Positions 19,046 to 31,030 of a stretch of 64,000 nucleotides of DNA are shown one piece after another. Under the pieces are notes generated by a model. It saw only the letters and a list, made by a program, of their open reading frames with translations, was not told where the DNA came from and made no database searches. Made by a program: the position numbers and the translations under genes. Source of the DNA: Ephydatia muelleri (Eukaryota; Porifera; Demospongiae; Spongillida; Spongillidae); contig JABACO010000005.1 in the NCBI GenBank assembly GCA_013339895.1, positions 7,194,888 through 7,258,887 of the forward strand, in the 5' to 3' direction. Every line of letters begins with the position of its first letter. Position 1 is the stretch's first letter.

Positions 19046-19258
19046 TAAATGCAGAAATAGATGTCATAGCAAGAGAACATGCAAATGCAAAACTGATGGC
19101 TTCTCTTGCACATCACTTTGCCATCCTGGGCATACCTGCACTAACAACGAGAAAGCAACAACACATGAGGTTGACATAGAATTGATGCTGGTTCTACATC
19201 CGCTTCACAGAGCAATGTTTGGCTTAACTGCTGTGGGATTGTACTCACAAATGGCATA
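19046..19258 (+). CDS. Ginger 1 Cys-rich module 2
   Basis: After an acceptor CTCTTCAG the frame reads DCKCRNRCHSKRTCKCK, then CTSLCHPGHTCTN, a second copy of the module at 18690-18790. It ends with a hydrophobic stretch and a stop at about 19258. Confidence 0.55.
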
Positions 19259-19266
19259 ACGACATC

Positions 19267-20666
19267 TTGCTGTCTTGTAATAGCTGGATAGATGATGACA
19301 TTATTAATGCATCACAGTATTTGATAACGAAGGAGAACCCTACTTGTAGAGGTCTTCAATCTACTCAACTTGCAGTTAGATTTCAGATGGAAATACAAAA
19401 AGGAGGTTTTGTTCAAGTACTGAACATTAATAAGTCGCATTGGATAGCTGTATCTTATATGAACTGCCAACAATCTATCATAAAGGTTTATGATAGCTTT
19501 CATCTCAGGTGTGTTACACTTGAAATATTTAAATGGCTGCCAAAGGAAGCGTTTATTCTTACACGGACGTTACCACTCGATTCATAATGTTCAATACATT
19601 TTTTATTAATAACAGTTTTTTAACTGTATGATTATATAATGTCGTTTCTATGGCAACGATTACGCGCGGTGAAATAATTGAATTGAATGTTAGAATTGAA
19701 ACCCGGATGGCTAAAATCGCATGTTTCTGCAGTTTATCTAGTTCATGCATAACCATACTTCATCACTATAGTAAGCAATTTGATCTGTATTTTGAAATGC
19801 TTAGAGCGCTTGCAGGCAAACATTGAAACTGCGAAAAATTAAGCACAAATTTCATCGTTTTTGTATACAACTTCCGCATACAAAGTTAAATTTCATTTTT
19901 CTAACTGGCATTAGTTAGACCAGTAGCAAGTAGATACTATACGACGTTTTTAGTCCATTGAAACGAGATTTAGCCGCCCGGGTTTTGCAAAACGTTAAGA
20001 AACGCCCCCATATTACGGAGCGCAATTACAATAAACGGTGATGGTTGCTATGACAACTATCAATTACATTAATTTGCGGGATCATTGTACAGACATTTGG
20101 TACAAAGAAACATAGCTATAACAACCATCTTTAAGGAAATGCGGCATCTTGTAATGGTTAAAATTGCTGATATTGCTAATTCCAAATACAGGTGTAGCTA
20201 GTCTTAACATACCTGAGATGGGTACCTACCTGAAGACACAAAGAAACTAATTGCTGATATCATGCAATCTCCATGCCCCAAAATTGAAGTACAGTACATT
20301 GATGTGCAAAAGCAGAAAGGACAAAGTGATTGTGGGTTGTTTGCTATTGCATTTGCCACCTCGCTTGCCCATCTTCAAGACCCTGCAAGCATAACCTATG
20401 ATCAGGCTAAAATGAGAACACATCTCATTCACTGCTTTGAAACGCATAGTATGACACCTTTTCCTTCACATGGGTCTTGTAGAACCAGTGATCCAAATAT
20501 CGAAGCCTACTCAATCTATTGTGTCTGCCGAACGATTAATGATGGCACTCCCATGATCCAGTGTTCCTCATGCACAGAGTGGTATCATATGGCTTGTTGT
20601 GCTGTGCCTTCACGGTTCATGACAAACAAAAGACTACAATGGAAATGCCAGTCTTGTGCAAAGTAA
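19267..20666 (+). CDS. Ginger 1 Ulp1-type protease and PHD finger
   Basis: The first part (19267-about 19505) has WIDDDIINASQYL and the catalytic His in NKSHWIAV and Asp in IKVYDSF. The second part (about 20215-20666) has Gln and Cys in GQSDCGLFAIAFA. This is the His-Asp-Gln-Cys layout of Ulp1/C48 SUMO or adenain-type proteases. A Cys4-His-Cys3 PHD finger follows (YCVCRT, CSSC, WYHMACC, WKCQSC), then a stop. About 700 bp separates the two parts. CAG|GTGTGT at 19509 and AATACAG near 20189 could bound an intron, but a TE insertion is also possible. Likely role: removal of SUMO/Ubl or self-processing, with a chromatin reader. Confidence 0.7.
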
Positions 20667-21009
20667 CAGAAATGTTCTTCATTGTCATACATGCATGTAC
20701 ATGCAGCTGATCCTCATTTGTTCTAATTGCATCCAGTCATCCTTCCCTATTTTATTGTCCAATACTATACAAGCATGTAGAATAACTTATTCATCAGGTA
20801 ATGTAGAAGATGTATAAACACTGCAAGCAATTTAGGCAATCACTGTAACAATCTTACTTCCCAGTTGGTCAAACGTACACCAAAAATAAACTTAATAAAT
20901 GCACAAATCACATGCATATATATGCATGCCGCATGGGTAATATGAAGGCAAGATGAAATGAAGGTTGGAAAGTTGTGCACCTTAGATACAACTGTACTTT
21001 AATTGGATA

Positions 21010-21209
21010 ACATATTGTTAAACAACCGGACGGGCGGTTGATCAACAGGACAATTTTTCCTGTCCCGTTAAACAACCGGACAGCCGGTTATTCAACCGTC
21101 CGATAACTTACCACCATTATGCATCCAGTCAGTCGGTTGATCATCGGGATAACCGGTTGATCAACCGGCGTCCGGTTGATCAACCGGATAAATTAACCAT
21201 CCGTGCGGA
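21010..21209. repeat. Right subterminal array of Ginger 1
   Basis: Repeated AACAACCGGAC, GTTGATCAACCGG and CCGGTTGATC motifs, many palindromic, fill the last 200 bp. They match inverted the left end of the derivative at 12283-12480. Probable transposase-binding sites (inference). Confidence 0.8.
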
Positions 21210-21211
21210 AC

Positions 21212-21543
21212 ATGTATTTCAATACACTAGCAGCTGGTAGGATCATACTGTGTAACAAACGATTTGCACAGTGTCAACTAATTAAACGAATAAACAAGAA
21301 AAGACTACTGAAGTCCACTTATTTCAAAGGCTCGTTGGAGAGGGATCCAAACTTTAAATGCAATTGAAGATTCGACCTGTTAGGGTATAGATTCATTACG
21401 TCATCATCCCATCCACATATTAACATGCAACATTAACGCGATCATCCATCCTATGCATAATTATACTACAGTGAAGCTCCCATGAACGTAATTAACTCTA
21501 CACACCCTTGCAGTCATGTACACGAACCTCATTCTGCCCTCCG
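21212..21543 (-). other. 3' flank of caspase C, cut by Ginger 1
   Basis: Matches the 3' flanks of caspases A and D up to 21212, where Ginger DNA starts. Confidence 0.75.
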
Positions 21544-22821
21544 TCACATTCCTTCACAGTTACGCAGAGCTTCGATACTGGCGTTGTCGACTCCGTTATT
21601 CTGGAGGACATAGCTATGAGCTGCGCGGCCATATTTTAAGTGATCAATCGTTATATCTACACCGCGACAGTGGTTGTCGAAGAACGACGCAATATTCAGA
21701 AATGCTGTGATAAACGTATTGGGCTGAGACACAGTATCTCGTTGAAAAGCCAATTGATAGGACGCAATGCTCGTCGTGATGAAGCACACTGCTGTGTTCA
21801 ACACCTTATCTTTGAGAAGTTTCCTGTCACGAAGTATTGTTATTGATTTGACGATGCTTTTCAGCCATTGTTTGGTTTTCGCGTGCAATGGCGGCCTAGG
21901 GGCCTTCGTGTCATAGAGCTTTGTTATGTACTGGAAGCGACCGACATCGGGCACGCCGTCGATATCCGTTTCATCATCGTTATCCTTTTGATCTCCACCG
22001 GAGGAGGTGATTTCAGGATCGATTTGGCAACTCGATACTTTCCCGGGCGCCTCATATTTAACCAATAGGGAGGAGAGGGCCTCGCAGCACGTACGACACT
22101 CTGTCAGTATGTTGTACAAGGGTAGCTTCCCAGGGTCGCAGCTCTGCTTTCTCATTGCATCGGCAAGGAAGTAGCTGAACATGGAGACTTCCAGAGTGCC
22201 TATGGTGTAAGAAGTCTCATTGGCGGTGCAGGCGCTCATGACGAACAGGCTGCGGTGGAGGGGTATGTCTGTCGTCAGTGCGTCGCCGACGCCACCGGCG
22301 TAGCAGCAGTCCAATGCGAAGAGAACGTGTTTGGCTTTGCAATTCGCTTCCGTCAGCCAGTCGTTCAGGACGCTAGCGGTAATGCACGTGCACTCCGAGC
22401 GATCGAAGTCGGAAGGCGCGAGTGCCCGTTTATCTCCAACCTCTACACCGTGGCCGCAGAAATAAAATACGAACATTCCTTCTGCCTCCACACATTTGGC
22501 TGCATATACAAAGCACCTTTTCATGCCTTCAAACGTACAGTCCGTTGAATTTTCACTGGCTACGAGAATCGTTGTGTTGCCTTCGGGCACAGCACCGATC
22601 TCTACGAAGGTTTTAGAGACGAGCTTGGCAGCGGTCTCAACGGGGCGGCCCAATGACTTAGCTTGCATCTTCTCGTGACTCTGGTAGTCGATCGCAAAGC
22701 CCACGAGATGGCTTTGAGCAGTGTCAAATTCCACCTCCTCCGTGGGATTGCCGATGATAATAAACTTATCGCTATGTCGGCAGTCCGCCGGCTGTTGAAT
22801 GTGTGAAGACCTTTGACCCAT
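21544..22821 (-). CDS. Caspase-fold cysteine protease, metacaspase-like (copy C)
   Basis: A 425-residue intact, intronless ORF starting at the ATG at 22821 (MGQRSSHIQQ). His124 lies in YFCGHGVEVGD and Cys173 in ALDCCYAGGVGD. The p20-like region covers about residues 20-235. A Cys-rich linker (TECRTCCEAL) and an acidic stretch (about 275-290) precede the C-terminal region of unknown function (PPLHAKTKQWLKSIVKS onward). It is very close to A over its whole length and is the longest intact member. The 5' flank keeps the TATA box; the 3' flank is interrupted by Ginger 1 about 330 bp after the stop, which may affect its 3' end. Confidence 0.9.
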   Translation of the reverse strand: MGQRSSHIQQPADCRHSDKFIIIGNPTEEVEFDTAQSHLVGFAIDYQSHEKMQAKSLGRPVETAAKLVSKTFVEIGAVPEGNTTILVASENSTDCTFEGMKRCFVYAAKCVEAEGMFVFYFCGHGVEVGDKRALAPSDFDRSECTCITASVLNDWLTEANCKAKHVLFALDCCYAGGVGDALTTDIPLHRSLFVMSACTANETSYTIGTLEVSMFSYFLADAMRKQSCDPGKLPLYNILTECRTCCEALSSLLVKYEAPGKVSSCQIDPEITSSGGDQKDNDDETDIDGVPDVGRFQYITKLYDTKAPRPPLHAKTKQWLKSIVKSITILRDRKLLKDKVLNTAVCFITTSIASYQLAFQRDTVSQPNTFITAFLNIASFFDNHCRGVDITIDHLKYGRAAHSYVLQNNGVDNASIEALRNCEGM

Positions 22822-22856
22822 TGCATCCCAATGGCTCACAACGGTTTAAACCGGAT

Positions 22857-22863
22857 ATTTATA
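22857..22863 (-). promoter_or_regulatory. TATA box of caspase C
   Basis: TATAAAT on the minus strand, 42 bp before the ATG. Confidence 0.6.
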
Positions 22864-23660
22864 ATAATAGTATAAGCGCTAAACTTTTCTCCCACGAACT
22901 TTCCATTTAGCTGTAAACATTCCGTCTAGAGACAGGATATAAGTTCTTGTGACCATGGAGCTCCCTAGAGACTGGTGTATGTAGTTATTAATTGTGTCAC
23001 TAGTATTTCGGTCTGCGCCGGGTCTAATTTTGGTCCGACCAGTGTCACTTCACTGACAGGACTATCATAGTTCCTAGATACGCCCTTACGATAGGTGGTC
23101 CCCCACACTTAATACTTATACCGTTTCTGTAGCTAACTCCATTTTTACACGTTCCCCTGTCTCTATAGCTATCACAGCAATTCAGGGCTATATCAATCGT
23201 TTAGCAGTTCATCAGGTGAAAAAATTAATGATCGTTGTAAAACGCACACACGCGGTATTTCTTAAAGAAGGTGGATACCTTTGTGGCAATATAACTTTAC
23301 AGTTTTGCCATGAAATTTGGTCTTCTGTTAGCAAAAGGTAGCCAATGTAAACAGTGACGTTCCACTCATCGTTATTCGGTAGTAAATGAAGGTTACAATA
23401 GGCCAAAATTATATTCGGGGTCAACCCCGTAATCATAGGACCGCAAGGCTATAACTCTCTAGAGCTGTGACGGGCACCTTTTTGTGCAGGCAGCTTGTAT
23501 ACACGTACACAGTGTTAGCAATAGCTCTTTTTAGTTGTCTGTGCATTATGTCGTTCTTGACATACACTACAATGTTGATTGTGGTGTAGAATGACTTGTG
23601 GACAGCAGAACAGATGCTGGACAAAGTATATTGTTGGATGAAAGAACAGGCGGGCATTTG
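22864..23660. repeat. Upstream part of the caspase C unit
   Basis: 22985-23110 matches 30215-30330. 23380-23600 matches 30590-30790 and 33560-33760 in the same orientation. No gene seen. Confidence 0.75.
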
Positions 23661-24004
23661 TAGGGAAGCAGTCTCAACAATTTCAAAAGTGAGTGCAATA
23701 GAAGAAGGTGCATGTGTTACCTATCTGGAGAGACGAGACGCATACCTTGGAATTGTCCTGAGAATCTTCAACTGAGATCACCGTCAAAGCCCAAGCATAT
23801 AGCCAAGCCAGTTAAGACTATGGATGAGGAGTCTCAAGTGGCTTGCGGAGCATCATCTAAGTCATGCAACAACGAAAATTCGATAGTAGATTCTGGAGCA
23901 TATGACTCAGTAACAAGAATTCATGGTTAACTATGAAGAATTTGGCACACCACAGAAGGTATGTCTTGGATACGGTTGTACTTCTGAGGCTTTCGGAAAG
24001 GAAA

Positions 24005-24113
24005 CACAGCAAAAACAGATTGATGCATGTCACTAGAAATCGATAATAGGGCACTTGTTTTTCAAATAACGAGTGCCCTATTAGTGACATGTATCAATCT
24101 GTTTTTGCTGTGA
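24005..24113. repeat. ~50-bp-arm hairpin inside the copia fragment
   Basis: CACAGCAAAAACAGATTGAT on the left pairs with ATCAATCTGTTTTTGCTGTG on the right, and GGGCACT with AGTGCCC nearer the centre. It is either a small insertion or a local inverted duplication. Confidence 0.8.
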
Positions 24114-25344
24114 AGGTCATAGTCACAATGGTCTTTAAAAGGTGTGAGCTGAAAAAGGTTACTATGTATGATGTGTTGTATGTTCCGAAGTTGGCATGTA
24201 ATCTGTTCTCTGTTAGAGCAGCTGCTGCAAAAGGTATGGAAATTTGCTTGGCACAGGATCACTGGTGAAAAATCTGTGCTATTGGATTGTGAAACAATTA
24301 ACCATGAGTCAAGAAAAGGTGTTCATTGCATCAGGATTCCTAGCCAACAACAAGGCAATCTCTGGCACCAACAACTTTGACATATAAATGAACATCAATT
24401 GGAGGAAATTGTTAGTCAAGATCTGGCGAAAGGACTACATATTCCATGCAATACTAGAATGTCATTCTGTGAAAAGTGTGTTGAAGGGAAGATGCTTTTA
24501 AATTGATAGTAAAGATTCAAACAGCTTGTACATAGTGATGTATGTGGACCATTGCCTTCAGAGTCAATTGGTGGCAGTCAATATTTTGTGACGTTTGTTG
24601 ATGACTACTCGAGATATTGCAGGGTCTACTTCATGCAGAGGAAGTCAGAAGACTTTGACAAATTTGAGCTGTGTACCACTAATGAGTGTGGACTCATGAT
24701 GGTGGAGAGTAGATCTCTAAGGAATTTGACAAATACTTGTTGGACAAAAGATACACTATGAACTGTCAGCACCATACTCGCCTGCTCAAAATGGAGTTGC
24801 TGAAAGGATTCATCGAATATTAATGGAGTTTGCACCTACAATGATGGCCCAAGCTGAACTGTCAGACAAATACTGGGCAGAGGCAGTTGTGACAGGTGCA
24901 TATTTATGGAATTTGTGCCAACTAGATCCTTCAAAGAAAGGGCTACACCATTCGAGAAATGGTATGAGAAAAACCTGATCTTAGTCATCTAAGAGTGTTT
25001 GGGTGTATGGTGTATGCCTATATACCTGAAGCTAACAGGAAGGATAAACTCAGCAAGAAAGCTGAGAAGCTGCATTTTGTTGACTACAGTCTTCAAACAA
25101 AGGCATATTGTCTGATTAGTGATGATACTGAAAAGTTCATTGTTCGTTGAGACATCATTTTCAATGAGTATGATTTTCAGCACGATTCAATAACTGGTAC
25201 TGTAGATGCAGATGAGGGATTTATTTCCAAGAAAGATGAAGTAGTAATTCAAGAGATACCTGAAGAAGTGGAATGGCCTGCACAAGGTCAAGAATAGGTG
25301 GAGTCAGAGCAGGAACAACAGGAGTACGAAGGTGCTGAACAAAT

Positions 25345-25455
25345 TTGCTATCCTAGGAGATTGAGTAATGCACCAACCAGGTATGGAATTGATGAATATT
25401 CCTAGGAGATTGAGTAATGGCACCAACCAGGTATGGAATTGATGAATATGTTGGT
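25345..25455. repeat. Short tandem duplication in copia
   Basis: A segment of about 53 bp with CCTAGGAGATTGAGTAATG and CACCAACCAGGTATGGAATT occurs twice in a row. Confidence 0.85.
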
Positions 25456-25745
25456 ACCATTCTGACGACATAACTAGAGGAAACACAAAGCATAACAGAG
25501 GCACTCATGGAGATTGATTTATCTGAGAAATGGGGAGAAGCTGCAGATTCAGAGTACCAGTCACTCATGCAGAATGAAACATGGGTATTACCTAAAGGAC
25601 GTAAACCTGTTGGATGCAAATGGGGACTCTTCAAGACAAAACGAGGAAGTGATGGCAAAGTTTAGCTATATACAACTCGACTTGTAGCAAAAGGATTCAC
25701 TCAAAAGCATGGAATAGACTATGATGACCCACTCCAACAACCTCC

Positions 25746-26539
<794 letters not shown>

Positions 26540-26739
26540 CCGGCCGGGGTATGTAGAATGTATACTATTGTACTACTAACTAGTACGTTTGTGTTATGTG
26601 GACATGTACATAGCAGCACATTGCGCATGCATTCCTACATATCACAACAATGTACCGAAAACTAATGTTCACACTATAGGAGCAAAATATGTTGAATTTG
26701 AATCCGAAAAGCAATGTGACATATTATGTGATGTTGAAC

Positions 26740-26960
26740 TTTATATCTATTTAAAATATTGTATGGGACGTTCTACGAGATAATGATTTGTGTTTATAAC
26801 ATAAAAGCCAAATTGCTATAACTTACGAAAACGCTATCGACTTCCTACTTGCAACACTTCGTCCTGCTCTATTTCGCTATGCGAATATGCATTTTGATGC
26901 CTTGCACAATCATAGTGCCGATGTTACGAGGTCCGATATGCCTCAGTGTTTGTCAATGCA
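26740..26960 (+). mobile_element. Diverged single-arm relic of the foldback family
   Basis: GACGTTCTACGAGA, TTATAACATAAAA, ACGCTATCG, CGATGTTACGAGGTCCGATA appear in the order of the left arm of the 4834-5613 element, with many substitutions and no second arm. Confidence 0.6.
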
Positions 26961-27059
26961 ACTAGTGACATGACAAATAAATTACCTGAAGTGGAGTGAC
27001 GACTGTCCAAATCTCCTGCCAATCAGCATCTGAGAATCCAGTAATACTGTTATCAGCCA

Positions 27060-28110
27060 TTTTCTCAAATTTCAGTGCAAGGTTAATTGTTCCTTTAAGA
27101 TATCAAAAAATAGAGTTTCTGTAGGACATGTATTAAACTTAGACACAGCTACAACTGCTTGGGCTGTGTCAGGTCTTGTACCAATAGCTGCATAAAGCAA
27201 ACTCCATACCATTGATTGGTAGCATACTGGATCTGCAAATTTACCAGCTCCATCATCCTTAACTAGTTTCACATCGATATCATGGAGTAGAAGATGATTT
27301 TGCTTCTGATAGTCCATACCTTTCCAACAATGACTGAATATATGGCCTTTGGTGCATCCATTAACACATTTCATCGTACTTGATGTTGATCTGCAGACAG
27401 TAGTGAATTTTCTAAGATCTTTCATTTTGAACCTGCTCTGCCAGACTATCTTTGCCCTTTTCATTGTTTCTGGATTCTTTGCAATGATGATCATCAACAT
27501 GCACAGCAATTATTGTGATTTCAATTCCTTCAGTCCTGACAAACACACAAGGATCGGCTGCACATTGCTCATAGCTAATAGATTTCATGTACTCATTGAA
27601 GACCTTGTTCCAGCATCTAGGTGACTGTTTCAATCCATCAATTGACTTCTTGAGCTTGCACACCAAATATTCCTCTCCTTTCTTGATGTATCCAGGTGGC
27701 TGTTCCATATAGATCTCTTCGTCTAGTGTTCCATTTAGGAATGCAGTGACTACATCCATCTGATGTACCATTATTCCATTTTGAACAGCAAATGCTAGTA
27801 GTGTACAAATAGTTGTAAAGAGAACAACAGATGAAAAGGTTTCATCATAGTCTATTCCATGCTTTTGAGTGAATCCTTTTGCTACAAGTCAAGTTGTATA
27901 TAGCTAAACTTTGCCATCACTTCCTCGTTTTGTCTTGAAGAGTCCCCATTTGCATCCACAGGTTTACGTCCTTTAGGTAATACCACACGTTCCCATGTTT
28001 CATTCTACATGAGTGACTGGTACTCTGAGTCTGCAGCTTCTCCCCATTTCTCAGATAAATCAATCTCCATGAGTGCCTCTGTTATGCTTTGTGTTTCCTC
28101 TAGTTATGTC
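27060..28110 (-). pseudogene. Copia retrotransposon fragment: RT domain
   Basis: Minus-strand pieces: WGEAADSEYQSLM (28070); QMDVVTAFLNGTLDEEIYM and QPPGYIKKGEEYLVCKLKKS (27771-27640); LKQSPRCWNKVFNEYM; VHVDD (the catalytic Asp pair, near 27500); then the connection region into RNase H (about 27300-27060). Frames change at about 27510 and 27420, and stops occur. It overlaps the end of the other copia fragment by about 260 bp in opposite orientation, so these are two insertions or an inverted rearrangement of one. Confidence 0.85.
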
Positions 28111-29319
28111 ATCATACATGTGAGTGCGTGTTAATGCGTGTGTAAATGTATGCGTGTGTCACACGCACGCACATACAATAATGGTGGATAGAAATTTGGG
28201 TAGTATGCATGTACAAGCCTTCTTATAGGCATACATGCATAAACGCAAGCGTATCGGTACACACATAGAGTGTAATACGTACTATAGCAACTGACCTTGT
28301 ATATGAAAAAAAAGTTGACTTGAGGTGTTAGTTATAAATATTTTGCAGAAATTATAAATTGACCTGTTATTGTTATTTGCGTCAAATTATGCATTTAACG
28401 TTAACGTGATGCTTATTAATTTTTCAAATGGGGCCGGGGAACGAGCGAGGGTGTTACAAGAGTAGCGCCGTATATGGCATTGCCACAATTTTTAATAGTA
28501 ATCATTGAATCATGAGCACCAATGACCATTATTATATACATCCTCCAGGAACCGACAGGTTTAAGATAAAAAATACGTTTTCACCACAGTAAAACACACT
28601 GGTGTATAGTGGACCAGAATCTGTTGCCGCAACTGAAAAATCCAACACGATAGAAGATTTAAAGCTGGTGGAATACTGTAATTAGGTCAGGAAAACTTAT
28701 GTGCTTGTCTACTGAAAACACTATTTTTCCTCCAGGAACCAAAACTTTCAATATAAAAGGGGTGTTTTTCTTTTTAGAATCTAAGACAGATGATACTGAA
28801 CTACAAGATTCCGTCGCCGCAAGTGAAGTATCATCTTGGATTAGTTAGTAATTATCAAGTATAGGTTTTCGCTGTATATTATAATAGCCCGTATTCTTGA
28901 ATATTTTATAAAAACGGATCACGGGTAATTCACCAAAAAATCATATCATATTTTTCTTTCTATATATGCATAACAGAAATCATTCGATGGAATCTCAGAA
29001 ACAAAACAATGTAAACTTTGGTGACCGCTCATTTCTCCATGGTAATAATTAACCTTAAAATGTAGAGAAATGTCATCAATTACACTACAAGCAATTTATG
29101 TACAATATCAATGTTATAATGTTCTTTTTGCATGATATATGACTACGTTTATGTGTGACTGATCAAGGAATTGTGCAGCACACTCATGGACATCTATCAA
29201 ATAGCAGTAAATGTCTTTTTCATCAGACTGAGTGTGTCTTGGATAAAAGTTCCCTGAAGGTCTGAGTGATGATGATTGGCTGATCATGGCGATGGATAAT
29301 AAATAAATAAAGAATGCAT
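28111..29319. other. No clear gene; a duplicated ~100-bp module
   Basis: TCCTCCAGGAACC starts two diverged segments (28545-28650 and 28730-28840). Both read PPGT-x2-F-x-IK and later SVAA[ST]E in one frame. This may be a duplicated exon or decayed repeat. The rest holds nothing I recognise. Confidence 0.3.

Positions 29320-29366
<47 letters not shown>
29320..29366. repeat. CA microsatellite
   Basis: About 22 CA units. Confidence 0.95.
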
Positions 29367-29368
<2 letters not shown>

Positions 29369-29796
29369 ATGCAATAACATTATAGAAAACCTCTTTGGGT
29401 TTGACACAAATGGTAGAATTTGATCCTTGTCGTATACTCATTACTGTACGTAGCACAGTTCTGGTGAAGCAGAGTTCTTATTGCGTTGCAGTTTTACTTA
29501 CCCTGGATGTTCTGAAGATAGATGCAATAACAACTTCGATTCGCAATTGTAAACGCTGTAAGTGAAAAACTATCCGACTGCGAGCGGAAAACTTATATAA
29601 GGTAGCGTTGAACAATATAAGTGCCTATGATGCACGATAATTTAATTGACGCCAGCACTGTTGCATCGTGGGATACATAGTTAACACTTCTTTCATACGC
29701 TACATATTTACATCAGCAGGTACACAGTACGATTACGTATAAGAATATATAATTTGATGAACGGAGGGGGGGGGGGGCACGTGCCTCTGGTATCCG

Positions 29797-29827
<31 letters not shown>

Positions 29828-30073
29828 ACCGCCCCTGTGATACAACAGCAAGTGTGCGTACTTCCGGGGCCCAGAAAAAGCTTATTGCCTCACACGTGAT
29901 GCAGTGAGCCCACAATTTATTATGCAACAAAGCAGCATGCATTTTGTACGACACTTTCGACTACATGGGAAGATGGTTTCAGGCTAATAAAAACACCTTC
30001 CACACTTATAAATGCCAAAATCAACCTCATCCTGATATAAATGTTTTCCATTCGTGCGTACGAAGTAATACGC
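29367..30073. other. No gene; G-run/C-run pair at 29765-29812
   Basis: A G homopolymer run and a C homopolymer run face each other across 20-30 bp. Otherwise non-coding. Confidence 0.5.
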
Positions 30074-30210
30074 TATAGGCCCTTTTCGTCACTCTGATAT
30101 TTCCGTAAAAGCTGTGAATCAACATGGCGGACGTGTATTAATTTATATTGTGTGACACTGACGTATGTTAGATTACGGAGCGGTCACATGACACAGGAAA
30201 AGGGCCTATA
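30074..30210. mobile_element. 137-bp MITE candidate
   Basis: TATAGGCCCTTTTC at the left and GAAAAGGGCCTATA at the right are exact inverted repeats, with TTCCGTAA / TTACGGAG further in. Termini of this sort suggest a TA-targeting element, but no paralogous empty site is available. Confidence 0.65.
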
Positions 30211-30214
30211 GAGA

Positions 30215-31030
30215 CATGCTGGTCTGCGCCCGGTCTAATTTTGGTCCGACCAGTGTCACTGACTAGACTATCATAGTCCCAGGATACGCCCTTAGGATAG
30301 GTGGTCACCCACACTTAATACTTATCGTTTCTATATCTAGCTCCGGGCTTTGATTGCGGGCCCGTGACAGCACGCGATTTCAACTAGTTCTATATTAAGT
30401 ATACCAGGTCATCAGGTGCATGAATGATCATTGTAAAACACGATGCATGCGTTTGCGCAAACATAGCACACATGCGGTATTTCTTCAAATTGGGCAATAT
30501 ACATGTAACTGTACTGTTGTGCCATGAAATTCGGTGCTTCTGTTAGGCAAAGGTAGCCAATGTAAATAGTGACGTTCCACTCATCGTTATTCGGTAGTAA
30601 ATGAAGGTTACAATAGACCAAAATTATATTCGGGGTCAACCCCGTAATCATTGGACAGCAAGACTATAACTGTAGAGCTGTGATGGGCATCTTGTTGTGC
30701 AGACAGCATGTATACATATGCATATAGCTCTTTTTAGTTGTCACTGTGCATTATGCCGTTCATGACATACACTACAATGTTGATTGTGGTGTAGAATGAG
30801 TAAACTAACGTGTATCTCTGTCCGTGAATTTGATAATGATTTGCTGAGTAGTGCAATCATTACCTCAGCATGGGGCTGCTATTTGATCATGTTTTATGAA
30901 TCGCAAAGCGAGCAAGATCATACTAGCTATAATGAATCCTTGAATTGTACGTGCACGAAATTAGTTATTAATTGTAATTATGACCTTCGTTATGCCAATT
31001 TGCTGAGCAATGCAATAAAAATCATTCACT
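30215..31030 (-). pseudogene. Upstream relic of a further caspase unit
   Basis: The sequence follows the upstream flank of caspase C (22985 onward) in the same orientation, and then the repeat block shared with 33560-33910 and 8060-8270. No caspase-coding region lies on its proximal side, where the 137-bp MITE sits instead. The ORF at 30784-31038 is part of this repeat and also exists, broken, at 8062-8244, so I do not call it a gene. Confidence 0.65.

Larger units (their letters stand above)
16165..21209 (+). mobile_element. Ginger-type DNA transposon (copy 1), ~5 kb
   Basis: The ends are inverted copies of TTCCGCACGGAT (left from 16165, right to 21209). Inside each end lie CCGGTTGATCAAC-like motifs (16200-16256; 21020-21190). 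Between them runs one plus-strand gene. Domain order is KRBA2-like integrase, acidic repeat, Cys-rich repeats, Ulp1 protease, PHD finger. The right end lies in the 3' flank of caspase C, where the caspase D unit shows the uninterrupted sequence. The two flanks (TATG / CATG) agree in only three of four bases, so a target-site duplication is not proven. Confidence 0.8.
23712..25745 (+). pseudogene. Copia (Ty1-type) retrotransposon fragment: protease to start of RT
   Basis: Pieces in order: IVDSGAYDSVT (aspartic protease active site) near 23885; DVLYVPKLACNLFSVRAAA (gag-pre-integrase) near 24170-24230; WHQQL and CEKCVEGKM; integrase pieces near 24530-24660, including VCGPLPSESIGGSQYFVTF; WAEAVVTGAYLWN; FGCMVYAYIPEANRKDKLS; and the beginning of the RT domain (WGEAADSEYQSL, PVGCKWGLFKTKR) up to about 25740. 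Many stops and frame changes show it is dead. No LTRs are identifiable. The final 260 bp are repeated inverted at 27840-28110. Confidence 0.85.
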
